49,599 nucleotides of DNA from DASXRU01 sp039933315 (lineage in GTDB: Bacteria > Acidobacteriota > Blastocatellia > Pyrinomonadales > Pyrinomonadaceae): positions 1 through 49,599 of the forward strand of contig JBDTOI010000010.1 of the NCBI GenBank assembly GCA_039933315.1, in the 5' to 3' direction. Position 1 is the first letter of the stretch. Every line of letters starts with the position of its first letter. The translations under genes were made by a program, and so were the position numbers. Below are positions 31,277-41,200 of this stretch, piece after piece. The notes beneath the pieces are model-generated. The model saw only the letters and a program-made list of their open reading frames with translations, made no database searches and was not told where the DNA came from.

Positions 31277-32266
31277 TTATTCCGCAATGGAAGTGAGAAG
31301 TTCGTCTGCGGTTGCGGTTGCCGTTCCCAGCTTGCCGACTACTATGCCTGCCGCGTGATTTGCCAGGATGGCCGCCTCCGTCATTGAAGCCCCCGCAGCC
31401 AGGGCAGCCGCGAGGGTGGCGATAACCGTGTCACCGGCGCCGGTCACGTCGTAAACTTCGCGCGCCGCTGTTTCAACGAAAACAGGATTCTGTTTACCCT
31501 CCAGTAACATCATGCCGCGATCACCTCGCGTAATCAGCACGGCATCGCAACTTAGTCGTTGCCGTATGGCCTGTCCCGCCTGCGTTAGACCATCGTCGCT
31601 GTCTTCTTCGATATTAGTTAGACCCAGAGCTTCGTGGTGGTTGGGAGTCACCAGAGTAGCCGGACGGTAAGAATCGAAGTTGCGAAGCTTTGGATCGATC
31701 AGCACGGGCATGCGCTCATACGCCAGGGGAAGTACTTTTTTGAGAATCCCCGGTGTTATGGCGCCCTTGTCATAATCAGAAATCACAAAGGCATCGGCGT
31801 CTTTCAACGCTTCTCTGATCAGTTCGACGATACGGGTGGCAATCGCATTGTCCACTGGCACAGGGTGTTCGCGATCAGCGCGGACCACCATCTGATTGTG
31901 GGCTATGATGCGCGTCTTGGTAGTGGTGGGGCGATTCAAATCGACGATTAACAGATCATCAGTTTGCCTGGCCCCATTGTCGCGCAAAGAGATCCGGATG
32001 CGCTCACCGGCCGCATCATCTCCCACCACGCCAATGACAGAGCCACGCGCGCCTAGCGAAATCAGGTTTGCTAAGACGTTGGCGGCCCCGCCCAGGTGCA
32101 CGGACTCGCGTCGGACATTTACGACCGGCACCGGCGCTTCCGGCGAGATGCGTGTAACGTCGCCCCAGACAAACTCGTCAAGCATTACATCGCCCAGCAC
32201 GACGATCCGTCGATCGGCCATGCGCTGAGTAATCTCGTTCGCCCTTTGCCTGGTCAGGTAAGGCAT
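31277..32266 (-). CDS. rfaE1: D-glycero-beta-D-manno-heptose-7-phosphate kinase
   Basis: A 329-residue PfkB-family sugar kinase. Motifs: VVLGDVMLDEFVWGDV, GGAANVLANLISLGA, then the anion-hole/catalytic VYDVTGAGDTVIATLAAAL. It adds the 1-phosphate to heptose-7-P on the way to ADP-heptose for LPS inner core. The length is that of the stand-alone kinase domain; the nucleotidyltransferase half of bifunctional HldE is absent here. It is the last gene of a heptose unit and lies 10 nt after the GT9 gene. Confidence 0.93.
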   Translation of the reverse strand: MPYLTRQRANEITQRMADRRIVVLGDVMLDEFVWGDVTRISPEAPVPVVNVRRESVHLGGAANVLANLISLGARGSVIGVVGDDAAGERIRISLRDNGARQTDDLLIVDLNRPTTTKTRIIAHNQMVVRADREHPVPVDNAIATRIVELIREALKDADAFVISDYDKGAITPGILKKVLPLAYERMPVLIDPKLRNFDSYRPATLVTPNHHEALGLTNIEEDSDDGLTQAGQAIRQRLSCDAVLITRGDRGMMLLEGKQNPVFVETAAREVYDVTGAGDTVIATLAAALAAGASMTEAAILANHAAGIVVGKLGTATATADELLTSIAE

Positions 32267-32276
32267 GCCACCTCGT

Positions 32277-33428
32277 CTAGACGCTTTCTCTCAAGACGCG
32301 ATCAATAGCGCCCACAACTCGTTCTACCGGCACACGCATTATGCACTCGGGCTTTTCAAACTCCGCGCAGAAATATCCATGACACGGTTGACAGGGGAGC
32401 TCTTCGCGCACGATTTCATTTGCCTGAGTGGTCCAGGGTCGCCAATGGGTGACGTTCGATGAACCGAAAATGACCACCGAGGGCGCCCCGGCAGCAGCGG
32501 CTATATGGGCAATGCCGCTGTCGTTACCTACAAATAATCGCGCTCGCGCAGTCAACGCCGTGATTTCAGGCAACGCTAGATTCGTTAACTTCAGAACGGC
32601 GACTGCCGAGTGTTTCTCGAGTTGGGCCAGAATCTCACCTTCATTTGCTGCCGCAATTGCGATTGAAGGCAGTCCGCGAGCGGCCAACTGCTCTGTTACG
32701 CGTGCGAATTTATCCACAGACCATTGCTTGGTTTTGTATGAGGCAGCCGGGTGGATCACCGCGAAAGGACGGGTTCCCTCCAACCCGGATCCGCGCACCT
32801 TTTCCGTAACACTTGCGTCCGCCTGCGTGGTTAATGCGAGGCGGGTGGGAGGCCGATCGGTGACTGGAACTCCGGTCCAGCCAAGCAAGGCCAGCTGCTG
32901 TTCGACTGAATGCAGTTTGGGAGAGCCCCATAGTTCCGCGGCAGAGGGCGCGAGATGGTTGTGCAGACTACTGTACTGGTAATGACCAAATCCCACGCGA
33001 TGCTTTGCGCCGGATGCGCGCGTTAGCAGTGTTGCTGTTGTACCGCCGTGAAGGTTATAGACGACGTCGTAGCCCATCTGGCGGACTTTGCGTGCAGCCC
33101 GCATCCGAGCCAGGGTGCTGTTACGTTGAAAAGTGATAACGCTGTCAACGTGCTCAAACCCATCCAGCACCGGCGCCACCCAATCCTCCAGCAGAATATC
33201 GATCCGTGCGCGTGGTAGAAATCGCCTTAACGCGAAGAGTGCCGGCGTAGTCAGTACCGTGTCACCGATGGAACGTAAACGAACTACCAGCACGCGGCGC
33301 ACGTCCTGCCAATCCCAGCGCGGGCTCCCCAGCGCTTGCGGCCCGGCATGTCGATCTCCCGCTGCAGTCTCGAACATGAGCTGGCGGATCCGCGGTGAAG
33401 ATTCAAGCGTTTCGCGCAGGCTATTCAT
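32277..33428 (-). CDS. Glycosyltransferase family 9, ADP-heptose:LPS heptosyltransferase-like
   Basis: A 383-residue GT-B enzyme. The N-terminal RRVLVVRLRSIGDTVLTTPALFALRRF and C-terminal LFVGNDSGIAHIAAAAGAPSVVIFGSSNVTHWRPW are typical of heptosyltransferases (WaaF/WaaC/WaaQ type), with the CMxxV end (CIMRVPVERVV). It moves heptose from ADP-heptose onto the LPS core at the cytosolic face of the inner membrane. It overlaps the Trm112-like gene by 8 nt and precedes rfaE1, which makes the ADP-heptose precursor. Confidence 0.88.
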   Translation of the reverse strand: MNSLRETLESSPRIRQLMFETAAGDRHAGPQALGSPRWDWQDVRRVLVVRLRSIGDTVLTTPALFALRRFLPRARIDILLEDWVAPVLDGFEHVDSVITFQRNSTLARMRAARKVRQMGYDVVYNLHGGTTATLLTRASGAKHRVGFGHYQYSSLHNHLAPSAAELWGSPKLHSVEQQLALLGWTGVPVTDRPPTRLALTTQADASVTEKVRGSGLEGTRPFAVIHPAASYKTKQWSVDKFARVTEQLAARGLPSIAIAAANEGEILAQLEKHSAVAVLKLTNLALPEITALTARARLFVGNDSGIAHIAAAAGAPSVVIFGSSNVTHWRPWTTQANEIVREELPCQPCHGYFCAEFEKPECIMRVPVERVVGAIDRVLRESV

Positions 33429-33594
33429 TCTCGATTGTCGCTTCGTCGATTAGCATCACCGGAATGTCGTCGCGGATGGGATAGACGCGTTTGCACTCGA
33501 CGCACTTCAAGCCGCTGCCGTCAGGCTTCAGCTCGACTTTTGCTTTATCGGCGGGACAGACAAGGATTTCCAGCAAGTCCTGGCTGATTGCCAT
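33421..33594 (-). CDS. Trm112/YcaR-family small zinc-binding protein
   Basis: A 57-residue protein from ATG 33594 (AAAGG about 10 nt upstream) to a stop that overlaps the GT9 start by 8 nt. It reads MAISQDLLEILVCPADKAKV..., LKCVECKRVYPIRDDIPVML. The CPxD and CxxC cysteines and the RVYPIRDDIPVML core define the family. Eukaryotic Trm112 activates methyltransferases; bacterial members are often found beside LPS genes such as kdsB. It heads the heptose operon. Confidence 0.88.
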   Translation of the reverse strand: MAISQDLLEILVCPADKAKVELKPDGSGLKCVECKRVYPIRDDIPVMLIDEATIENE

Positions 33595-33717
33595 GGGTTG
33601 TGACCTTTCAATTCTCGGCGTTTAGCTCGCAAGGTTATTCGCGCGAGCGGCTTAGAATGGCAAAGCTTATCACAAGACCATGAGCTCCCGGCAGGACGCG
33701 CTAGAGACCGAGATCGC

Positions 33718-35061
33718 TTAGTGCCTGCGGTGCATGATCATACGCATTCCGTGTTTGGGCCGCAGCGTTATCAGAGGCCGCAATGCCACGGCGTGGCCAG
33801 GAACCAGGCTCATCCGCCATTGCTGGGCCAGAGTGGCGACGAGCAGCACGCCTTCCAGCCAGGCGAAGCCTTCGCCAATGCAACGGCGCGGCCCACCGCC
33901 AAATGGAAAATAGGAAAACTGCGGTCGTGATTCGCGTGCCGTTGGCGTCCAACGCTCGGGATCGAATCGTTCGGGCTCAGAAAAAAAACGCGCGTCCCGA
34001 TGCATTACGTACTGGCTCATCAAGACCAGCGATCCCTTCGGCACGCTGTACCCGGCAAGGGTGCACTCGTCAATCGCGAGCCGCCCGATGGCCCAGGCGG
34101 GCGGAAACAGCCGCATCGATTCAGCGAGAACCATTTCCGTGTAACGAAGCCGGGGAAAATCGTCCACGGTGGGCGGGCGGGAACCAAGCACGTTTTCAAG
34201 CTCTTCGTGAACCCTGGCTTCGACGTTAGGATGCTGAGATAGGAGATACCATGTCCAGGTCAATGCGTTCGCAGTGGTCTCGTGTCCGGCAAGAAAGATT
34301 GTCAAAGCCTCGTCACGAACCTGCGCATCAGTCATCCCCCCGCTTTGTCCTTCTTCATCTTCAGCCAGCAGCAGCATCGATAGCAGGTCACCACGATCCG
34401 CCCCACTGCGACGGCGCTCTTCAATCAGCCGGTACATAATGCGATCAAGTTGAGCTCGCGCTTTCTTGAATCGTTGCATCTGCGGCAAGGGTAGTTTTTC
34501 CAGCAACTCAAAAAACGGAATCGTCAGCGTATCGAAGAGGCCCATGACCACGTTCATGGCTTCGCCAACTTCCTCTGCTTCTGATTCGACGTCTGCGTCA
34601 AAGAGAGTCTTGCCGACGATTGCCAGCGTCAACCGCATCATCTCTTCTGAGATGTCGAGCGTTTCGCCATCCTGCCAGCGGGCACTGGTACGCGCGGCAT
34701 AGTCCGTCATGATGGCGCCGTAGGAGGCGATCCTCTGACGATGAAAAGCCGGTTGCGCCAGGCGCCTTTGCCGGCGGTGAAATTCGCCCTCGCTGGTCAA
34801 CAGGCCTTCCCCCAACAGGCGCTTGGCGCGTTGCAAAGCCAGACCCTTCTTGAAGTGCTGATGATTCGTGACCAAAACGTCCTTTATGTAATCGGGATGA
34901 TTAATCATAAAAGCATCCAGCCCGCTGAACCGGAAATAAGATATGTCGCCGTAACGGCGGGCAAGGTTCTCGAAGAAAATATGCGGCCCGCGGCGATACG
35001 CGAGAATTCCCGCCAGGGGAAAACTTCGTTTGGGACCAGGCGGGCGTGCGGATGAACTCAA
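33718..35061 (-). CDS. Cytochrome P450
   Basis: A 447-residue soluble P450. The I-helix AGHETTANAL binds oxygen, the K-helix ESMR (ExxR) follows, the PERF region reads FDPERW, and the heme loop FGGGPRRCIGEGF has Cys394 as the proximal ligand. The FFENLARRYGDI start and GGGPRRCIG type fit bacterial fatty-acid or terpene hydroxylases (CYP102/CYP4-like class). The start is a TTG at 35061 with an AAAGAG-like site. Redox partners are not in the window. It is divergent from the unknown protein at 35275. Confidence 0.93.
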   Translation of the reverse strand: MSSSARPPGPKRSFPLAGILAYRRGPHIFFENLARRYGDISYFRFSGLDAFMINHPDYIKDVLVTNHQHFKKGLALQRAKRLLGEGLLTSEGEFHRRQRRLAQPAFHRQRIASYGAIMTDYAARTSARWQDGETLDISEEMMRLTLAIVGKTLFDADVESEAEEVGEAMNVVMGLFDTLTIPFFELLEKLPLPQMQRFKKARAQLDRIMYRLIEERRRSGADRGDLLSMLLLAEDEEGQSGGMTDAQVRDEALTIFLAGHETTANALTWTWYLLSQHPNVEARVHEELENVLGSRPPTVDDFPRLRYTEMVLAESMRLFPPAWAIGRLAIDECTLAGYSVPKGSLVLMSQYVMHRDARFFSEPERFDPERWTPTARESRPQFSYFPFGGGPRRCIGEGFAWLEGVLLVATLAQQWRMSLVPGHAVALRPLITLRPKHGMRMIMHRRH

Positions 35062-35274
35062 TTGTGTGCTCTTTTCAAGCTCTGTGGCGCAGGCGTAAGA
35101 GTGTAAATGCTTCTTGTTTAACTCCCGAGCTTCAGAAACTACCGGATTAGCATAGCATGCGCGAGAATTGAGTCCAGCTTATGTCCTGGCAGTGATTATC
35201 GTCCTTTGGGTAACCCCGTGCTGTCTTGCTCGTAGCAGTGCCCATATGCTAGTCATTGCACAGGTCAGAAACCA

Positions 35275-36036
35275 ATGTCGCTGGAATTCGCCGTTCAGTA
35301 CCCATGTGTTCTCCGCGCCTGCTATGCGGAAAGGCACCTGCGCGAGTGGGGGCGTTTATCCAGTCTGCATACGCGTTTGACGACGGGTGACAGCACCGTG
35401 CCTTCGGATGAAAAACTTCGCTGGGTGGAGGATGCGCATGGGGAAGTTGAACGCATTCAGCAGGAGACCATTGTTTGCGCGACTTGCCCGGCCGCCTTGC
35501 CAACGGAAATGGCGGGTGAAGGCGAGGCCGTGGGATGCCTGGGACGCATCAATTATCCCATTGAGGCCCAGTTTGAAAAGTTCCTGGCCGATCGCGTGCA
35601 ACTGGCGCTGGATACCCTGGATACGAACGACCAGCCGCGACTGTTGCGCATTCTCGTGGATGCCGAATCACCTTTCGACGGTGAAGGCACGAAGGAGCTG
35701 AGACGCGTTACGACGACGGATGGACTAAGATTTTTCGAACTGCGGATACCCATTCGCCTGACCCGCGAAGGCGGCCACCTCACAACTGATAACTTGTTCG
35801 ATATGCTGGCGGGTTTTCGCGCGGAGGATTCCGAGAGCTCGAGCTATACGCGGGAGTTTCCCTTTACCGCGACTGCTGACTATTACGACTTCCTCGATCT
35901 TTTGCTGCGCAGCGATGTTAGTGAACTGGAGCGGGTGAGATTGAACGCGCGCGGTAAGAACTATGGCCAGTTTTTGCGCTTGCTCAGTGCATTGGAACGG
36001 AGCGAAGCTTTGAACACGCGTGTGCTGGTAGATTAA
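35275..36036 (+). CDS. Hypothetical protein with a CxxC motif
   Basis: A 253-residue soluble protein with four N-terminal Cys (QYPCVLRACYAE; VCATC) and one at CLGRINYP. The pattern FAVQYPC... ETIVCATCPAALP could bind a metal. No membrane segment or signal peptide is seen. The C-terminal half is mostly helical (YYDFLDLLLRSDVSELERVRLN). I recognise no family. ATG 35275 is the first Met of the frame. It converges on the DUF4388 gene with a gap of 13 nt. Confidence 0.7.
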   Translation: MSLEFAVQYPCVLRACYAERHLREWGRLSSLHTRLTTGDSTVPSDEKLRWVEDAHGEVERIQQETIVCATCPAALPTEMAGEGEAVGCLGRINYPIEAQFEKFLADRVQLALDTLDTNDQPRLLRILVDAESPFDGEGTKELRRVTTTDGLRFFELRIPIRLTREGGHLTTDNLFDMLAGFRAEDSESSSYTREFPFTATADYYDFLDLLLRSDVSELERVRLNARGKNYGQFLRLLSALERSEALNTRVLVD

Positions 36037-36049
36037 AGAGTTGGTGCAA

Positions 36050-36790
36050 CTAGGCTTCCTCGGCCTCCATACTCTCTTCATCCATTTGCCTGAGACTGTC
36101 GAGAATCAAGTTAGTATTGCTGGCCGCATTAATGGTCATCATGAAGGACTCGGGTGACTTCTCGAAGTCGAACGTCCCACTGTTAATCTCGACTAGCTGG
36201 CGAAACCCTTCCTGGGCTGTCAGGTTGCCGGCTTCGGCCCCGACGATCTGGCCGTCATTGAATAAGACTCGGCCGGTCAGGGTGCTAGTGGCAATGTTCA
36301 GTGCGCCTGTCAGTCTGGCATTCTCGATCGCCTGAATGGCGTCGAAGATTGTGATAGACGCGAGATCGCCGGCCAGAACTACAGTCCGCGCTGAAGTTGA
36401 AGATTGTTGGGCCGTCGGTTGCGCTACATCTCCCTGAGTGCGCTCGGGGTGGCGGGCGCGGCGGATGGCCTCCAGGCCTCCGGCGATGGAGATGCGTTTG
36501 TCGAGCTGTTTAGCTTCGAGCAGTCGATCCTGGGCCGTATCGAAATCGTCGCGCTCGATGTACAGGCTGGCCAGGGCCAAACATTGCCGCGCCGCCTCCT
36601 GCTCATGTTTGTGTCCGGAAGCGATCTCTCGCATGCGCTCGCGCAACCGGATGGACCGCGGGCTGTGCTCGAGCGCAGTGCGCAGCCGCTTCAGGGCTCG
36701 CTCCGGGGCGTGGTACTTAATAAACAGCTCCGCGTCGAGTAAAGCTGTTTCGATTTCGCCGACTGCGTCTTTGTCCTTCTCTTGGGCCAT
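36050..36790 (-). CDS. TPR-like/DUF4388 (PatA N-terminal-like) protein
   Basis: A 246-residue protein. The first half has helical repeats of TPR type (ALLDAELFIKYHAPERALKRLRTALE; LALASLYIERDDFDTAQDRLLEAK). From about residue 140 there is a DUF4388 domain: LAGDLASITIFDAIQAIENARLTGALNIATSTLTGRVLFNDGQIVGAEAGNLTAQEGFRQLVEINSGTFDFEK is its hallmark run. DUF4388 proteins are common next to two-component and Frz-like systems in deltaproteobacteria and Acidobacteria and are thought to relay signals. ATG 36790 is chosen. It is divergent from the methyltransferase. Confidence 0.82.
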   Translation of the reverse strand: MAQEKDKDAVGEIETALLDAELFIKYHAPERALKRLRTALEHSPRSIRLRERMREIASGHKHEQEAARQCLALASLYIERDDFDTAQDRLLEAKQLDKRISIAGGLEAIRRARHPERTQGDVAQPTAQQSSTSARTVVLAGDLASITIFDAIQAIENARLTGALNIATSTLTGRVLFNDGQIVGAEAGNLTAQEGFRQLVEINSGTFDFEKSPESFMMTINAASNTNLILDSLRQMDEESMEAEEA

Positions 36791-36928
36791 CAAGCAAACT
36801 CGCAGAGTCTCAAAAGCTCTGGCAAGAGGCAGAGTTTATCACAAGGTGTTTGGGCCAAAGTTAGATCAGTTCGCACGGCCCGGGAGACCCGTGCAGATCT
36901 TTACGAATCGAGGTAGGATTTCTATCAA

Positions 36929-37591
36929 ATGTCCGCCATTCAAACAGATTTTGATCGGATTGCGTTGCTTGAGACGGGTGGCTGGAATCACAACAACCAT
37001 TATCACGACTTCCTGCTGCGAAATGTCCCTCCGGGCTGCCAGAAAGCGCTGGAAATCGGTTGCGGCACAGGCTCATTTTCGCGCCAATTGGCCGGATATG
37101 CGAAACAGGTGTTGGCCTTAGACCTTTCCCCCGAGATGATCCGCATCGCTCAGTCGCGTTCAGATAGGTTCCCCAATATTGAGTTTCGCGTTGTCAGTAT
37201 CAATCCCCGAAATTTTCCCTCCCAGGGCTTCGACTGTATCGCCGCCATTGCCACCCTGCATCATCTGCCGCTGGCCGAAATGCTCTCGCGAATGAAAGAC
37301 GCACTTCAGCCCGGTGGTGTCCTGGTGGTCCTCGATCTGTTCGAACCTGAAGGATTATCGGATACGCTCCGGAATAGTTTGGCCGTGCCGCTCAGCGTGG
37401 GACTGCGAGTCCTTCATGACGGTCGCGTGCTGCCCCCGCGTGAGTTACGCGACGCCTTTGCTGAACATGCTCGTCATGATACCTACACCACCTTCAGTCA
37501 GGTGCGAGAGATGTGCGCCGACATTCTACCTGGAGCCCGGTTAAAGAAACATTTCTTCTGGCGTTATTCCATTGTCTGGCGCAAGGAATAG
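36929..37591 (+). CDS. Class I SAM-dependent methyltransferase
   Basis: A 220-residue Rossmann-fold methyltransferase. Motif I is ALEIGCGTGSFSRQL (residues about 41-55), then VLALDLSPEMIRIA (motif II) and FDCIAAIATLHHLP (motif IV/V), LQPGGVLVVLDLFEP. This resembles ubiquinone/menaquinone-type and small-molecule methyltransferases; the substrate is not determined. Length is normal. It converges on the YceI gene 5 nt away. Confidence 0.87.
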   Translation: MSAIQTDFDRIALLETGGWNHNNHYHDFLLRNVPPGCQKALEIGCGTGSFSRQLAGYAKQVLALDLSPEMIRIAQSRSDRFPNIEFRVVSINPRNFPSQGFDCIAAIATLHHLPLAEMLSRMKDALQPGGVLVVLDLFEPEGLSDTLRNSLAVPLSVGLRVLHDGRVLPPRELRDAFAEHARHDTYTTFSQVREMCADILPGARLKKHFFWRYSIVWRKE

Positions 37592-37596
37592 GGCAC

Positions 37597-38151
37597 CTAC
37601 TCGCCTTCGTATATCGCCTCAGCGTCAATCGTTATGTCGATGATGTTACTTACCACAATGCCGCCCTTGTCCATCGTATCATTCCAACTAACACCGAAGT
37701 CATGGCGATTGATTGAGGTCTTGGCGACGAAGCCGGCGCGGGTCTTTGGTCCTTTGTCCACGCCATCTTCCCACCATGGTGTCTGCCACTGCCCGAGATA
37801 GTGAACGTCAAGGGTGGCGTTGCGAGTAGTGCCGCGAATGGTTAACTCACCCGTTGCGCGATAATCAACCTCACCGACTACCGTAACCTGGCCGCCGTGG
37901 AAGTGGATTTCAGGAAAGTTTTCCACGTCAAGAAAATCTGCGCTGCGCAGGTGATTGTCGCGGGCTGGCTCGCCGGTCCAAAGCTTGCGCGCATCAATTG
38001 TTACGTCAACCGAAGAGTCGGCGGGGTTTTTCAGATCAAAGTTCAGCGTACCGTGCACGTCCTTAAAATGCCCGCGGACATAGGTGACCATCATGTGTCT
38101 GGCACAAAACTCAGCAGCGGTATGTCCTGGCTCGAAAGTCCACTTGGCCAC
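37597..38151 (-). CDS. YceI-family lipid-binding protein
   Basis: A 184-residue lipocalin-like protein: WTFEPGHTAAEFCARHMMVTYVRGHFKDVHG, SADFLDVENFPEIHF and TRNATLDVHYLG. YceI barrels bind isoprenoid chains such as polyprenols. There is no signal peptide, so it is predicted to stay in the cytosol, unlike E. coli YceI. The gene lies just after the TonB receptor on the same strand, 54 nt away. Confidence 0.9.
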   Translation of the reverse strand: MAKWTFEPGHTAAEFCARHMMVTYVRGHFKDVHGTLNFDLKNPADSSVDVTIDARKLWTGEPARDNHLRSADFLDVENFPEIHFHGGQVTVVGEVDYRATGELTIRGTTRNATLDVHYLGQWQTPWWEDGVDKGPKTRAGFVAKTSINRHDFGVSWNDTMDKGGIVVSNIIDITIDAEAIYEGE

Positions 38152-38205
38152 GTTAATTTCTCCTTGCAGTGTGATTACGAGCCCTCCCTGACGGTCGGGC
38201 TTCTG

Positions 38206-41200
38206 CTAAAAATCGAAGCGAACTCCCAGGCGAATCTGACGTGGCCTCAGGGTCCGGGTGGTAACGAGAAATGAGTCCAGAAATGCCTGGCGCTGCTCCG
38301 GAGTGGCAGTGGGCGCGAAGGCATTGAAGTCTATGAATTCGGTGCCGAAGCTGAATACCGTCTTGTTGAGTATGTTGTCGAACTCAATTACCGGCCGCAG
38401 GCGCATGCGCTCGTTCAAGCGGAATTCACGCGTCACATTCAGATCAAAGAGGAAAAGACCGGGGCCGGACCCGGCATTACGCGGCAGGTTACCTGACTGT
38501 CCGATTGGCGGCAGACTAAAGAAACTAAGTATTGCAGGATCGATGGGCTGGCCCGGGCTGCGCGACTGAAGCAGGCTCAGGTCGCCGGTGAAGTTAGGCC
38601 GATCGTTTCCCACGTCATCCAGGTTGCGATCAGCGCCGCCGATTGAAATATTGAAGGGCGCGCCGGAAGCCAGCCGCAGGATGGGCGAGAAGCGAAGCTT
38701 TCCCAGAATCCTGGGGCTGTCGAAAGTGCCGGAGAAAACAAAACGATGGCGGCGATCGAGCAAGCTGCGTGAGCGCTCATGGAAAAAGTCACCAGGAATC
38801 AGCGCGTCGGAGGTATTTACGATGCCGTCGTCAGTGAGGTGCGACAGTGTGTAGGCGGCACGAAAAGAAAAGCCAAAGCCGCTTTTTTTGCTGCGACTAA
38901 ACCGCCGCCGCAGCTCGAGCGTGAGTCCGTGGTAGAAGCTATTGCCGACTGAAATTAACTGCTCAACTTCGGCGCGGGTCGGATCAGGCCGCAGCCTATT
39001 CAGTGCAGCCAGCGCGACTTCCGTGGCGGTGGTCGAGGTAAAACTGTTGAGGTTGATCAGTGAAATAGGAATCCCGAACTCAACGATTTGACCCACGGCG
39101 TTGGGATTTGACGGCACCGGCGGCGCCAATACAAAACGCACGATGTCGCCTGCGGTCGATACGTCATAGATCGGGCGGCTTCCGGTTGGGCTGCTGAGAA
39201 AGTTTGGGAAATCGCGCGTGGCCAGGAACTCAGTAAAGCTCTTGAACCCCGGCGGCAATCGGGGTGCGTTGACATTGAACTCGCGCCAAAGATGTATGCC
39301 CCGGTTCCAGGTGTAATTTCCTTCGAACACAAACTTGTGTCCCAGCTCGCGCTCAAAGCCTACATTAGCCTGGTAGCTTTCGGGAATGCGTAGGCTCGGA
39401 TCAAGCTGGCGGGAGAAGTTTGTGTTGAGCACGCCGAACTGCTTCACCAGCGAGGAGTCTGCCGTCAGCACTTCGGGGAAATGCAAATTATTAGCGATGA
39501 ACGTGCGGTGAAAGCTGGCGCTTCCTATCTGCCCGGTGGCCGGATCGATGATTGTGTTGGTATCAAAAAAGAGCTGCTGCCGGCCGAGAGTGAAATCGTC
39601 GATGGTGCGCACCAGGGCGCGGTTGTAAAAAACTCCGGCTCCCACACGGATCACGGTTTTGCCTGACTTAAACGGATCGTAGGCGGCGGCCAACCGGGGC
39701 GCGAAATTGTTGGTGTCGCGTACGATCGTTTCGTTCTCATAACGCACTCCATAGCTCACCATCAAGTTTGGCAGCAGACGCCATTCGTCCTGTGCAAAGA
39801 ACCCCGTATAAGTGTTCTTCTGAGTCGATTCCGCCTGGAAGTTCTGTCGAAAGCGGCTCGGCGCATTGGCCAGGAAATCGCCGGCGCTGGCGAAGCTGAA
39901 AGTGCCGGAAAGATCCGAAAGATCTATGAAGGTGGAACGGATGAACTGCACATCGGCGCCGAATTTGAGGGCATGGGCGCCCCGCACCCAGGAGAGAATA
40001 TCCTGCAACTGCACCCTGGACTCGCGACGATCGCTGGCGCCCGAGGTTGATGAGCCGGCTACCAGCGTGCCGGATCGTTGTTCCAGATCGGTGGAGAGCA
40101 ATGGATCGTTCAAGGTAATCAGGACGACGGCTTTCCGGCCCCCGCTGGCCGTCACACCTGGCGTGAGACGAGAGAGCTGCACGCGAGTTTGATTGACGAG
40201 TGTAGGCGAGAAGACGAGATTGTCGGAATAGGAAATAGCGTCGGTGTTTCGTGTTCTGCCCAGCAGGGCTTCAGCCAGGCGATTGCCGCCGCCAAATTGG
40301 CGCAGGTTGTTTTGCCTCCCTAACTGGTAAAGCAGTGAGCCATTGTGCAGATCGCTGAACTTATGATCGATGCGAGTAGTGAAGGTGTGATTCTTGACCG
40401 GTGTATTTACGGTCTCAATAAACGGTGCAATCTCTGCCGCCCGAACGCCGGTGGAAGTGTCCTCGAGGCGTCGTCCAATCAACGTGCTCGGCGGCGGAAT
40501 CGGAAAGAGAGGATTCCGTTCGACCGGGACCAGTGTGTCGATTGTAGCCGAGTCAAAAATCGTGTCGTACTCGTACGCAGTAAAGAAAAAAGTTCGCTTG
40601 CGGCCGTCGTAGAGCGGCAACCTGACAGGCCCGCTGAGGGTAAAGCCAGGATTATGTTCCTCGAACGGCAGAAGCGGCAGGCCCTTCGCGACGTTATTAG
40701 AGGTGTTCGCATTAAAGAAGTCGTTGCGATAAAACTCGAAGATGCGTCCCCGGTACTTGTTTGAGCCACCCCTGGTCCTGACATTGATGCGCCCGCCTGA
40801 AGCCCGCCCGTACTCGGCGGAAAACTGGTTAGTGATTACCTGCACTTCTTCGATGGCCTCGATCGAAGGCTGAAAGCGTTCCCGCGCCCCGCGGTCGTCA
40901 TTATTGTCCAACCCATCAATGGTTATGTTATTTGAATAGGCGGGGCCGCCGGCGAGGGCGAAGTTGCCGGCTTCTTCAGGCGTGCCGCGGGAATTCGCAT
41001 TGCGGTCTTCGGCCAGGTCACGGGTCGAAAGAGGCTCCTCGGTCACTCCCCCGAGGGTGAAAATCAAATCGAGGGCCGAGCGGGTGTTTACCGGCAGCGA
41101 TTCCACTTCTTCCGTAGTCACAGTGCCGCCGACTACGGTGCGGGTCGTGTCAACCGCAGGGGCGTCCGCCTGACTCACCACGACCGTGGTAGCGGTGATA